NCBI GenBank assembly: GCA_964578975.1
Contig: CAZOFA010000067.1
Span: 1-13,545 of the forward strand
Length of the DNA stretch: 13,545 nt
Origin: CAYRUP01 sp964578975
GTDB lineage: Bacteria; Pseudomonadota; Gammaproteobacteria; DSM-16500
Direction: 5' to 3'
Positions 1 to 7,187 of this stretch are shown piece after piece. The position numbers were made by a program, and so were the translations under genes. Under the pieces are notes generated by a model that saw only the letters and a list, made by a program, of their open reading frames with translations, ran no database searches and was not told the DNA's origin. Numbering within the stretch: position 1 is the stretch's first letter; each line of letters starts with the position of its first letter.

Positions 1-10
1 TATCTGTGAC

Positions 11-60
11 CGTTCGCCCTGAGGAGCGCGCAGCGCGTCTCGAAGGGCACTTCGTTCAGG
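11..60. repeat. GC-rich palindromic intergenic repeat (REP-like)
   Basis: The outer bases GCCCT (16-20) pair with AGGGC (44-48), and the interior is another self-complementary GCGCGC/GCGCG block. The whole element can fold into one strong hairpin inside otherwise AT-rich DNA. CGTTCGCCCTGAG...CGAAGGGC and the following TTCGTTCAGGG resemble dispersed REP-like elements found in many gammaproteobacterial genomes; that resemblance is from memory and not from a search. It lies just downstream of the minus-strand gene ending at 76 and could stop transcription or protect the 3' end, although no clear T tract follows. Confidence 0.6.
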
Positions 61-75
61 GATAACAATAGATGA

Positions 76-363
76 TTATTGTCTATGACTAAAATAACCC
101 AATACAAAAAACGTAACCGCAGCAATACCTAATACTTTATACGGTCTTTTCGTCACAAAACGATCGACTTTTTTTACAGCTTTTGTCGCACGCTTCTTAG
201 TAATATTCATGGATTTTTCAATCGCACTCGATGTTTTTTCTTTTACATTATCCGTGATATCAGTCAACGTATTTTTGAGTGACTCTAATCGATCATACAA
301 ATCAACATTATTTTTATGATTAGCACGACTACGATGTTTATACGAACGCGCTACCGTTTTCAT
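76..363 (-). CDS. DUF883 (ElaB/YqjD-like) membrane-anchored protein, copy 1
   Basis: This 95-residue protein has a basic N-terminus, a charged heptad-like helical middle (about residues 20-65) and one C-terminal hydrophobic segment of about 17 residues (GIAAVTFFVLGYF) followed by SHRQ. That layout and the KRPYKxLGIA lead-in are typical of the DUF883 family (ElaB, YqjD, YgaM). In E. coli, YqjD is an inner-membrane protein that binds ribosomes in stationary phase through its soluble N-terminal part. Whether this homologue binds ribosomes is inference. AGGAG lies 8-9 nt before the ATG at 363. The gene follows a lipoprotein gene by 22 nt and is probably cotranscribed with it. A second copy lies at 620-907 with 12 substitutions, mostly in the soluble half; the membrane anchor is identical except for one V/I change. 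Confidence 0.85.
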   Translation of the reverse strand: MKTVARSYKHRSRANHKNNVDLYDRLESLKNTLTDITDNVKEKTSSAIEKSMNITKKRATKAVKKVDRFVTKRPYKVLGIAAVTFFVLGYFSHRQ

Positions 364-385
364 AAAAACATCTCCTGTTTAATAG

Positions 386-559
386 TTAGTATGTTCTTGT
401 CGTCACTGTTGTCGTTTGTGCAACAGGTACTGTACATGTTGTGGTGGTCACTTCCGTTGGTGTGACATACGTTTTTGACGTAGTACATGGAGGTCGACCT
501 CCACAAGTAGCACATGCCGTCAAAAAAAGTAATATGCTCAATCCAAGAATTTTATTCAT
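386..559 (-). CDS. Small Thr-rich lipoprotein, copy 1 (57 aa)
   Basis: Read on the minus strand from the ATG at 559, this gives MNKILGLSILLFLTAC followed by a 41-residue mature part ending ...QTTTVTTRTY. The start has the features of a lipoprotein signal peptide: one Lys, a hydrophobic core and the lipobox L-T-A-C, with Cys16 as the predicted lipidated residue. There is no Asp at +2, so sorting to the outer membrane is likely. The mature chain is dominated by Thr, Val and Pro and should be unstructured. It has three further Cys residues (19, 25 and 42) that its paralogue at 929-1099 lacks. AAAGGAAA precedes the start at normal distance. Function is unknown. It is read just before the DUF883 gene, which suggests a paired envelope role. 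Confidence 0.8.
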   Translation of the reverse strand: MNKILGLSILLFLTACATCGGRPPCTTSKTYVTPTEVTTTTCTVPVAQTTTVTTRTY

Positions 560-619
560 GAATAAATTTCCTTTATTAACAAATTACCTTCACTTTGCAT
601 CACCTATCCAATCAAATGA

Positions 620-907
620 CTATTGCCTATGACTGAAATAACCCAATACAAAAAACGTGACAGCAGCAATACCTAATATTTTATACGGTCTTTTCGTCAC
701 AAAACGATCGACTTGTTTTGCAGCTTTTGTTGCACGTTTTTTAGTAATATTCATGGATTTTTCAATCGCATTTGAGGTTTTATCTTTTACATCGCCTGTG
801 ATATCACTCAAAGTATTTTTAAGTGACTCTAATCGATCAAACAAATCAACATGATTTTTATGATTAGCACGACTACGATGCTTATACGAACGCGTTAGCG
901 TTTTCAT
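620..907 (-). CDS. DUF883 (ElaB/YqjD-like) membrane-anchored protein, copy 2
   Basis: This is a paralogue of the protein at 76-363, the same length and about 87% identical. It has the basic RSYKHRSRANHK N-terminus, an amphipathic helical middle and a single C-terminal membrane segment (about residues 78-91). A near-perfect Shine-Dalgarno sequence, GGAGGAGG at 913-920, sits 5 nt before the ATG at 907. That is much stronger than the site of copy 1 and suggests higher translation. It follows the second lipoprotein gene by 21 nt. Family knowledge suggests an inner-membrane anchored protein of the stationary-phase ribosome-binding type; the specific role here is inferred only from that. Substitutions are conservative (V/L, Y/F, T/S, E/D, V/I), which argues that both copies are under selection. 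Confidence 0.87.
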   Translation of the reverse strand: MKTLTRSYKHRSRANHKNHVDLFDRLESLKNTLSDITGDVKDKTSNAIEKSMNITKKRATKAAKQVDRFVTKRPYKILGIAAVTFFVLGYFSHRQ

Positions 908-928
908 AACAACCTCCTCCCTGTTTAA

Positions 929-1099
929 TTAATATGTTGTTCTTTCCACTGTTGTGGTTTGCGTAACGGGAACTGTTTGAGTTGTGCTAACTTCAGCTGG
1001 TGTTACATACGTTGTTGACGTCGTACGTGGAGGTTGACCAATTGAAGCAGAACATGCCGTCAAAAAAAGTAATGTGATCAACGCAAGAATTTTATTCAT
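929..1099 (-). CDS. Small Thr-rich lipoprotein, copy 2 (56 aa)
   Basis: From the ATG at 1099 the minus strand encodes MNKILALITLLFLTAC, a signal peptide with lipobox LTAC (Cys16), then a 40-residue Thr/Val/Pro-rich tail ending ...QTTTVERTTY. About 39 of 56 residues match copy 1 at 386-559. The identical blocks are the lipobox (LLFLTAC), TYVTP and QTTTV. The extra cysteines of copy 1 are absent here. The upstream AAAGGAAA ribosome site is the same in both copies. A possible -10 box (TACAAT, minus strand of 1135-1140) lies upstream, without a convincing -35 box, so this is probably the first gene of a four-gene transcript running to 76. Function is unknown; a secreted, lipid-anchored, flexible peptide is all the sequence supports. 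Confidence 0.8.
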   Translation of the reverse strand: MNKILALITLLFLTACSASIGQPPRTTSTTYVTPAEVSTTQTVPVTQTTTVERTTY

Positions 1100-1313
1100 A
1101 AATAAATTTCCTTTATTAATAAATTACCCTATTTATTGTACTCTTATCATTTATCAAGAAATTGAATGAAACGGCTGGTTTTTCACTGGTTATTAAAAAA
1201 TAAGAAATAATTTTTTTTTAATGGTTTTGAGGCGATTAAATTTTGGCTGATAGAGCCTAGATAGTACGGCTCTGCGCCATTTTAATATAACATAATGATT
1301 AATAAAGAATTTT

Positions 1314-1778
1314 TCAGCCTTCAGTGATTCTCGCCCAGGTTTGCGTACGTCCCAAAATGGGCAACCCAATATACCCGTGCACTTGCAAATTATTCCCATC
1401 ATTGGTCGTTTTTAACGTACAGCGATAGGTTTTGCCATTCGAGGGATCAAGAATTTTTCCACCTTCCCATTGATTATCCTGTTGCGCCATGCCTTCTAAA
1501 ATGACCATGCCGACAATCGGTTGATTGTGTTTATCACCCTTACATGCATCACACAATTTATGTTGATCATCGCCTGGTTTGGGAAAAATATGCAGAACTT
1601 TAGCACTTAATGTGTGATCAGAGGTTTCATAAATCTCAACAATGCTTTTGGGTTTTCCTGTCACATCGTCAATGGTTTTCCAAAATCCAATGGGTGAATT
1701 ATTTGCAGCGGCAAAAGCGCTCGAAAAAATAAAACTTGCGGTAATGAAAGCAATTTTTAACATCCTGCTGCCAATCAT
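1314..1778 (-). CDS. Secreted DUF2147 family protein (154 aa)
   Basis: The N-terminus (about residues 1-23, ending SSAFA before ANNSP) is a Sec signal peptide. The mature part matches the DUF2147 pattern: an early IGFWKTIDDxTGKPKSIVEIYE strand pair, then a C-x-x-C pair (DACKGDK), N-x-P-I-V-G-M, a GGKILDPSNGKTY motif and a C-terminal G-x-x-x-LGRTQTWxR. DUF2147 proteins are small beta-rich exported proteins of unknown biochemical role. The start at 1778 is supported by AAGGA 8 nt upstream. A second ATG at 1763 has no proper spacing to a ribosome site and would shorten the signal peptide. The gene is monocistronic and divergent from the gene at 1936. No clean terminator follows: a 6-bp AGAGCC/GGCTCT stem near 1252-1274 lacks a T tract. 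Confidence 0.88.
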   Translation of the reverse strand: MIGSRMLKIAFITASFIFSSAFAAANNSPIGFWKTIDDVTGKPKSIVEIYETSDHTLSAKVLHIFPKPGDDQHKLCDACKGDKHNQPIVGMVILEGMAQQDNQWEGGKILDPSNGKTYRCTLKTTNDGNNLQVHGYIGLPILGRTQTWARITEG

Positions 1779-1824
1779 TTATTTATTCCTTCATTTTTTA
1801 AAAAAAATATCATACACCAACTTA

Positions 1825-1863
1825 GTCATCGCGAGGAGTGTTTTTTACGACGTGATCATCCAG
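1825..1863 (+). repeat. Degenerate dispersed repeat remnant
   Basis: GTCATCGCGAGGAGTG...ACGACGTGATCATCCAG resembles a worn copy of the dispersed GTCATTGCGAGGAGC...GACG...CAATCCAG element found in many Legionella-like and alphaproteobacterial genomes. The comparison is from memory and the copy is diverged, so the call is tentative. It sits between the divergent genes starting at 1778 and 1936. Confidence 0.4.
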
Positions 1864-1871
1864 TGTTTCTA

Positions 1872-1898
1872 TTGATGACAAACCACAATAGATATAAT
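1872..1898 (+). promoter_or_regulatory. Candidate sigma-70 promoter for the aas-like gene
   Basis: A perfect -10 box TATAAT lies at 1893-1898. TTGATG at 1872-1877 could serve as the -35 box, but the 15-nt spacer is short. Transcription would begin near 1905, leaving a leader of about 30 nt that contains the AGGAG ribosome site at 1920-1924. Confidence 0.4.
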
Positions 1899-1935
1899 AC
1901 CATTTCACAACAACTAACCAGGAGCAAGTCTCGAC

Positions 1936-4900
1936 ATGGCAATCAATCAATTCAGCCTATTAAAAACCACTCGATTTTTGCCTCTCTTTCTCACCCAATT
2001 TCTAGGTGCATTCAACGATAATATTTTTAAAAATGCGTTGATCATGTTGATCACCTATACCTGGGTCAGCACATTCCAATCGCATGCGGAATTTGTCATC
2101 ACACTTGCGGCTGGAATTTTTATTTTACCGTTTTTTCTTTTTTCCGCGTTAGCCGGACAATTGGCCGATCTATACGAAAAATCACGTCTCATTCAGTACA
2201 CCAAAATTGCAGAAATTATTCTTGCATTAAGTGCTGGCATCGGTTTTTTTCTGCATAGCATTCCAATTTTAATGATCGTATTATTTTTATTAGGCACGCA
2301 AGCAACATTTTTTGGCCCCATGAAATATTCTATTTTGCCTGATCATTTAGAAATATATGAATTAATTGCGGGCAATGCATTACTCGAAGCAGGCACTTAT
2401 TTAGCGATTTTAATGGGAATTTTGTTAGGCGCTTTACTTGCATCACTTCATTCCGCATCGACTCTGGTGCCGATGCTCATGTTAGTGTTCGCCATAATGG
2501 GATATTCCACCAGCAAAAAAATTCCTGCCAATAAAATCGTGGATAAAAAATTAAAATTAAATTTTAATTTCATGCAAGAAACTTCGAAAATGATTACGCA
2601 GACGTTTGAAAAGCGTGAGCTTGCCATTTCTATTTTTGGTATTTCTTGGTTTTGGTTAGTCGGCACCACCTATCTTTCCCAATTTCCCACTTACACTAAA
2701 AATGTCTTAGGCGCAGGTTCCTCTGTTCTCACACTCTTTCTCACTTTTTTTGTGGTCGGCATTGGGATTGGTTCACTGTATTGTAATCGCTTACTCAAAA
2801 GTCGCATCCATGCCACTTATGTGCCTTTGGCTGCGCTAGGCATGACACTCTTTGCGATCGATCTCGTGCTTGCCAGTCAACACATGGTCACGAAATCAGA
2901 ACACTTATTAACTGTGACACAATTTTTAAGTCATTTACAAAATTGGCATGTGTTATTGGATCTACTATTTCTTTCTGCCTGCGGTGGAATTTATGTGGTT
3001 CCTCTGTATGCAATTTTACAACATGAAAGCCCGCCCGCTCATCGCTCGCGCACGATTGCCTGTAATAATTTCATGAACGCTTTATTTACCTTAAGCGCCG
3101 CCATTATCACCAGCATTATGCTTTTTTTAAATTTTTCTGTGACGCATATTTTTGTGTTAGTGGCGATCACTAATTTAATCGTCGCTATTTACATTTGTAA
3201 CTTATTACCGGACGCATTAATTAAATCATTTTTAATTTGGTTGTTTAAAACATTGTATCGGGTCGAAGTGCGTGGCTTGATTCATTATTACAATGCTGGC
3301 GATCGCGTGTTAATTTTATCAAATCACACCTCGTTCCTTGATGCAGCATTACTCGCTGCATTTTTACCGGATAAAATCACGTTCGCCATTGATCATCAAT
3401 ATGCAAAAAAACGCTGGGTAAAAATATTATTAAAATTAGTGAATACATTTCCAATTGACCCAACAAACGCAATGGCAGCCAAATCACTCATTGAATATTT
3501 GCGTCGCAACAATCGCATTGTAATTTTTCCTGAAGGTCGCATCACAGTCACCGGTGCTCTCATGAAAATTTATGAAGGCCCAGGACTCATTGCAGATAAA
3601 GCAGGCGCAAAATTACTACCGATTCGTATCGATGGCGCACAATACTCACCCTTTTCTTATTTGCGCGGAAAAGTCAAAATTCGTTGGTTCCCAAAAATTA
3701 CTATCACCCTTTTAGAAGCCAGAAAATTTGATTTGCCCGACACGATGACCGGGCGACAACGGCGCGAACTCATCAGCGAACGTCTGTACGACATTATGGC
3801 TGACACCATGTTTTTAAGTAGTAATTTGCATGAAACGACTTTTCAATCACTTCTTTCTGCCGCGTCCGTACACGGAAAAAAACATTTAATCGTTGAAGAC
3901 ATTGAACGAAAACCGATTCATTATCAACGTTTGATTTTAGGCAGCATTATTTTAGGACGTCGCATCGCAAAATCCAGCAAACCAGCGGATACGATTGGAC
4001 TGTTATTACCAAATTCGGTTGGCTGTGTTGTCACTTTTTTTGCGTTGCAAGCCCATCACCGTATTCCCGCGATGTTAAACTTCAGCACTGGCATACAAAA
4101 TATTTTACTGGCCTGTCGCACTGCGCAAATTAAATTAATCTATACCTCTAAACGATTTATTGAACTTGCCGATTTACAATCCGTTGCTGATAGCTTAATT
4201 AAAGAAGGCATGACGCTCATTTATCTTGAAGAGGTGCGCGCAAAAATTTCTGTGCGCGAAAAATTAATCGGTAAAATATTTTCGTATTTCCCAACGCTCT
4301 ATTATCGATTCTATAATAATATTAACAAACATAACGAGCATGAGTTTCCGAATAAACCTGCTGTTATTCTATTTACTTCGGGCTCCGAAGGTGCACCCAA
4401 AGGTGTGGCGTTAAGTCACGTGAATATTCAAGCAAATCGTTTTCAATTGACTGCCCGTGTCGATTTTAGTCCCGCCGATCGTATTTTCAATGCATTACCC
4501 ATGTTTCACGCGTTTGGTTTAACAGCCGCAACGATATTACCGATTCTCTCGGGTATCCGTGTTTTTATGTATCCGTCACCGTTGCATTATCGCATTGTGC
4601 CTGAAGTATGTTATGACACCAATGCGACAATCACGTTTGGCACAGATACATTTCTTGCCGGTTACGCGAAATACGCGCACCCGTATAATTTTTATAGTAT
4701 TCGCTATATTTTTGCCGGCGCTGAGCGTTTGCGTGAAGAAACGCGTCGCATCTGGATGCAAAAATTTGGCATTCGAATTTTTGAAGGGTATGGCGCAACC
4801 GAAGCATCCCCTGTTTTATCGACTAACACCGCCATGCAATATAAAGCCGGAACTGTGGGACGTTTGTTACCCTGTATTCAATATGAATTGCGTCGGGTGG

Positions 4901-5415
4901 ATGGCATCCATGATGGTGCAAAATTATGTATTGCGGGCCCAAATGTCATGCTTGGCTATCTCTATGCACACACACCCGGCGTCATTCAAGCACCGGAAGA
5001 TGGTTGGCATGATACCGGTGATATTGTATCAATTGACGAAGAAGGTTTTATTACCATCAAAGGACGTGTGAAACGTTTTGCAAAAGTTGCCGGCGAAATG
5101 GTTTCACTGACGGCGATTGAAGATGAACTTTATACAATGATGCCTGACACGCAACATGCAGTGTTATGCATCGCCGATGCACGCAAAGGTGAGCAAATCG
5201 TTTTGGTCACGAATAATAAATCCGTGACGCAAAAACAATTGATTGAGCAGTTTAAAAAACGTGGGATGGCTGATATTTCGATTCCGCGTAATATCCTGAT
5301 TTTATCTAAGTTGCCGGTACTCGGCAGTGGGAAAATTGATTATCAAGCGGTGAAATTGATTGTAGATGAGAATCAGTTTCAACATGTTGCGGTTGAAGAA
5401 GATGAGCTGGTGTGA
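1936..5415 (+). CDS. aas: LplT-Aas fusion: lysophospholipid flippase / acyltransferase / acyl-ACP synthetase
   Basis: Three domains are fused in 1159 residues. Residues 1-420 form an MFS transporter like LplT, with FLGAFNDNIFKN near residue 22 and the motif A-like GQLADLYEKSRL at 74-85. Residues about 435-630 are a PlsC/LPLAT acyltransferase with catalytic NHTSFLD (His464, Asp469) and FPEGR (531-535). Residues about 650-1150 are an AMP-forming synthetase with the phosphate loop TSGSEGAPKG (814-823), YGATE (952-956), DTGD (1026-1029) and a C-terminal GSGKIDY lysine. In E. coli, LplT flips lysophosphatidylethanolamine inward, and Aas acylates it using acyl-ACP made by its own synthetase domain. 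Here both steps sit in one inner-membrane polypeptide, an arrangement known in other proteobacteria. AGGAG lies 11 nt before the ATG. All catalytic motifs are intact. The gene is monocistronic and convergent with the gene ending at 5551. Confidence 0.93.
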   Translation: MAINQFSLLKTTRFLPLFLTQFLGAFNDNIFKNALIMLITYTWVSTFQSHAEFVITLAAGIFILPFFLFSALAGQLADLYEKSRLIQYTKIAEIILALSAGIGFFLHSIPILMIVLFLLGTQATFFGPMKYSILPDHLEIYELIAGNALLEAGTYLAILMGILLGALLASLHSASTLVPMLMLVFAIMGYSTSKKIPANKIVDKKLKLNFNFMQETSKMITQTFEKRELAISIFGISWFWLVGTTYLSQFPTYTKNVLGAGSSVLTLFLTFFVVGIGIGSLYCNRLLKSRIHATYVPLAALGMTLFAIDLVLASQHMVTKSEHLLTVTQFLSHLQNWHVLLDLLFLSACGGIYVVPLYAILQHESPPAHRSRTIACNNFMNALFTLSAAIITSIMLFLNFSVTHIFVLVAITNLIVAIYICNLLPDALIKSFLIWLFKTLYRVEVRGLIHYYNAGDRVLILSNHTSFLDAALLAAFLPDKITFAIDHQYAKKRWVKILLKLVNTFPIDPTNAMAAKSLIEYLRRNNRIVIFPEGRITVTGALMKIYEGPGLIADKAGAKLLPIRIDGAQYSPFSYLRGKVKIRWFPKITITLLEARKFDLPDTMTGRQRRELISERLYDIMADTMFLSSNLHETTFQSLLSAASVHGKKHLIVEDIERKPIHYQRLILGSIILGRRIAKSSKPADTIGLLLPNSVGCVVTFFALQAHHRIPAMLNFSTGIQNILLACRTAQIKLIYTSKRFIELADLQSVADSLIKEGMTLIYLEEVRAKISVREKLIGKIFSYFPTLYYRFYNNINKHNEHEFPNKPAVILFTSGSEGAPKGVALSHVNIQANRFQLTARVDFSPADRIFNALPMFHAFGLTAATILPILSGIRVFMYPSPLHYRIVPEVCYDTNATITFGTDTFLAGYAKYAHPYNFYSIRYIFAGAERLREETRRIWMQKFGIRIFEGYGATEASPVLSTNTAMQYKAGTVGRLLPCIQYELRRVDGIHDGAKLCIAGPNVMLGYLYAHTPGVIQAPEDGWHDTGDIVSIDEEGFITIKGRVKRFAKVAGEMVSLTAIEDELYTMMPDTQHAVLCIADARKGEQIVLVTNNKSVTQKQLIEQFKKRGMADISIPRNILILSKLPVLGSGKIDYQAVKLIVDENQFQHVAVEEDELV

Positions 5416-5417
5416 TC

Positions 5418-5545
5418 AATTTTTTTCGTGCCCGTGTGCGTGCCCGTGCCCGGGCCCGTCTTTTCTTCAACAATTAAGCATCATTTTTTTCGGCGCAGAA
5501 AAAACGGGCCCGGGCACGCACACGGGCTCGGGCACGAAAAAAATT
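5418..5545. terminator. GC-rich long inverted repeat, probable bidirectional terminator
   Basis: The left arm (5418-5459) and right arm (5504-5545) are complementary. The 33-nt GC cores (5427-5459 and 5504-5536) differ at only 5 positions, around a 44-nt AT-rich loop. Each core is bounded outside by seven T (5420-5426) or seven A (5537-5543), so a transcript from either side ends in a GC hairpin followed by U7. The element lies 2 nt after the stop of the plus-strand gene and 5 nt before the stop of the minus-strand gene, exactly where a shared terminator is expected. The arms are built from repeated GTGCCCG units. Confidence 0.8.
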
Positions 5546-5550
5546 TTGCG

Positions 5551-7170
5551 TTAATTATTTTTGCCTCTGGATAGCCCCGTTGATAATGTAGCCCATGGCG
5601 TATCAACCACCATTGGAAAATCAGACCATTCTTCATAGGGTAAAGCCTTCGCGGGTGTAAATAACTTCTTCACCGTGTCTTGATGTTTCGCTTCTAATTT
5701 TACTTCTGGAATATTAAAATAATCGCGCCAATATTTGGTGACAAATAATTGCGACGGATCCATTTTTTCACGCCATCTTAAAAATTCAGGTAATTGAGCA
5801 TAATTGTCGCGCAATTCTTGCGGATTAAAAGTGTAATTCCCATAGTTTTCTCCCGGATGAGGCATATGCTTTCCCCAATGAAATCGAAGACCGGGTATAT
5901 CGTGGAGTAATTCATAAAACAATCCAAAATATTCGTTCGCATTTCCTACTAAATTTCGTGTCCACCAATAAAGATCTAATCGCACTGAATCACGACCTTC
6001 TGACGGACTCATCATAAATGGCGATTGTTTCGCACCATAAAATTCATAAATAAAGTTTCCTGCCGCGCGAGGATTTGTCGTAAACAAATTATTGAGCCTG
6101 CGCATCACTTCTGGAAGTTGGTCGCGAGGGATCCACATTTCACAAAAATCGAGATCGATCCAGCCACCTTTCTCCACCGGTGCTTGATCATCGATGGGTA
6201 ATGTTTTATACCAAATATCATTAAATTCCTGATTATCTTTCGGATCGACAAACGGTCTAATACCAACACCCAGTATTTTTTGGATGTAACTATTATGACC
6301 GCCGCGTTCATTTAATTGATTCGTGATATACAAAAGACAAGCGCCCAATCGACAAACCCATTTGGATTGCAACGCATGATGATAAGGAACTTGTGACGCC
6401 ATATCCACGGGTGCCTGATGGCCCATCCATTCGGATACACTATTGACCGACGGTTGTGCAAACACATTCGCGTGATAATATTCTTTTTCTGGATCATCAA
6501 ATAGCGCTGCATCTAATGTGGCGGCATCTTTTAAAGAAGAATCTTTCACGCGTCGATTAACTTCTTTTCCTTTCACAAAATATCGCGGCACTAATTTAAG
6601 TGTCACATCGGTGATCACACCCAATAATCCCATTGAAACGGCCACCGCATTGAATAACGGGTCGCCTTTATACACTTCTCGATATTGTCCTGTCCCATCG
6701 ACAAATCCAATTCTTTCCAGTACATCAGCCATCGAATGTTTAGTCGAGCCACCACTGGATCCCGTTGATATAAATCCACCAATTGTTTGATGAGTAATCC
6801 CACCCAAAATAGGTAACGCACGTCCTTTTTTGTCAATTTGTTCATTAAATGAATTTTCCCAGGTAGACGTCGGATCTAATGGATCGCGTCCTAAATGACA
6901 ACCGGCTCCGACCGTGACTGAAGCCTCATCTTTAGATTCTTTGAATTCAGTGATTTTCTCAAATTGACCTTTTAATTTAATTTTTATTTCATTCGCACCA
7001 GCCGCTGAATGAATGGATGCAGTCGGCGAATGACCTGATCCTAATGTTCTCACAGTGAATTTATATTTTGTTGCAAACGCTATAATTTTCTGTATTTGCT
7101 CAATATTCTCTACATGATAAACCCCGTCGGCTTGCTTGATATTTGTTAATTTGTGACGTGAATCTGACAT
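5551..7170 (-). CDS. FAD-linked oxidase, D-arabinono-1,4-lactone oxidase / alditol oxidase-like
   Basis: A flavoprotein of the VAO family (539 aa). The N-terminal FAD-binding domain (about 9-198) has TLGSGHSP (41-49), GGITHQTIGGFISTGSSGGS (123-142) and MGLLGVITDV (180-189). In L-gulonolactone oxidase and alditol oxidase the His of the matching G-x-G-H-S-P motif holds FAD covalently, so His47 is the expected attachment site. The C-terminal ALO domain carries an E-x-x-I-P motif (Glu344), HWGKH (431-435) and a closing DPSQLF (471-476). Such enzymes oxidise sugar lactones or polyols with O2 or another acceptor; the substrate here cannot be read from the sequence. There is no signal peptide, so it is probably cytoplasmic. 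AAGGAG precedes the ATG. It follows the PLP-protein gene by 17 nt and is probably cotranscribed with it. Confidence 0.87.
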   Translation of the reverse strand: MSDSRHKLTNIKQADGVYHVENIEQIQKIIAFATKYKFTVRTLGSGHSPTASIHSAAGANEIKIKLKGQFEKITEFKESKDEASVTVGAGCHLGRDPLDPTSTWENSFNEQIDKKGRALPILGGITHQTIGGFISTGSSGGSTKHSMADVLERIGFVDGTGQYREVYKGDPLFNAVAVSMGLLGVITDVTLKLVPRYFVKGKEVNRRVKDSSLKDAATLDAALFDDPEKEYYHANVFAQPSVNSVSEWMGHQAPVDMASQVPYHHALQSKWVCRLGACLLYITNQLNERGGHNSYIQKILGVGIRPFVDPKDNQEFNDIWYKTLPIDDQAPVEKGGWIDLDFCEMWIPRDQLPEVMRRLNNLFTTNPRAAGNFIYEFYGAKQSPFMMSPSEGRDSVRLDLYWWTRNLVGNANEYFGLFYELLHDIPGLRFHWGKHMPHPGENYGNYTFNPQELRDNYAQLPEFLRWREKMDPSQLFVTKYWRDYFNIPEVKLEAKHQDTVKKLFTPAKALPYEEWSDFPMVVDTPWATLSTGLSRGKNN

Positions 7171-7187
7171 TTCACTAAAACTCCTTT

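Larger units (their letters stand above)
71..1130 (-). repeat. Tandem duplication of a lipoprotein + DUF883 cassette (two units of about 540 bp)
   Basis: Unit 1 runs from about 71 to 595 and unit 2 from about 615 to 1130. The match begins downstream of the DUF883 stop codons (ATGAxTATTGxCTATGACT at about 71 and 615). It extends through both genes and about 35 nt beyond the lipoprotein starts, where both copies carry AATAAAGGAAATTTATT. The offset is 544 bp across the DUF883 genes and 540 bp at the lipoprotein start codons. The difference is accounted for by one codon plus one intergenic base. DUF883 copies differ at 12 of 95 residues, while the lipoproteins are only about 70% identical. Confidence 0.9.

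Noticed and set aside
1252..1274. Terminator hairpin after the DUF2147 gene (AGAGCC/GGCTCT)
   Set aside because: The stem is only six base pairs with a ten-base loop and no T tract follows on the relevant strand.
4559..5071. A 170-residue plus-strand open frame inside the aas-like gene
   Set aside because: It is a frame-shifted shadow of the synthetase domain, which carries the conserved motifs YGATE and DTGD in the main frame.
5418..5545. CRISPR array or rRNA-like structure suggested by the GTGCCCG repeats
   Set aside because: The repeats are short, contiguous and arranged as two inverted arms. There are no regularly spaced unique spacers and no cas gene nearby.
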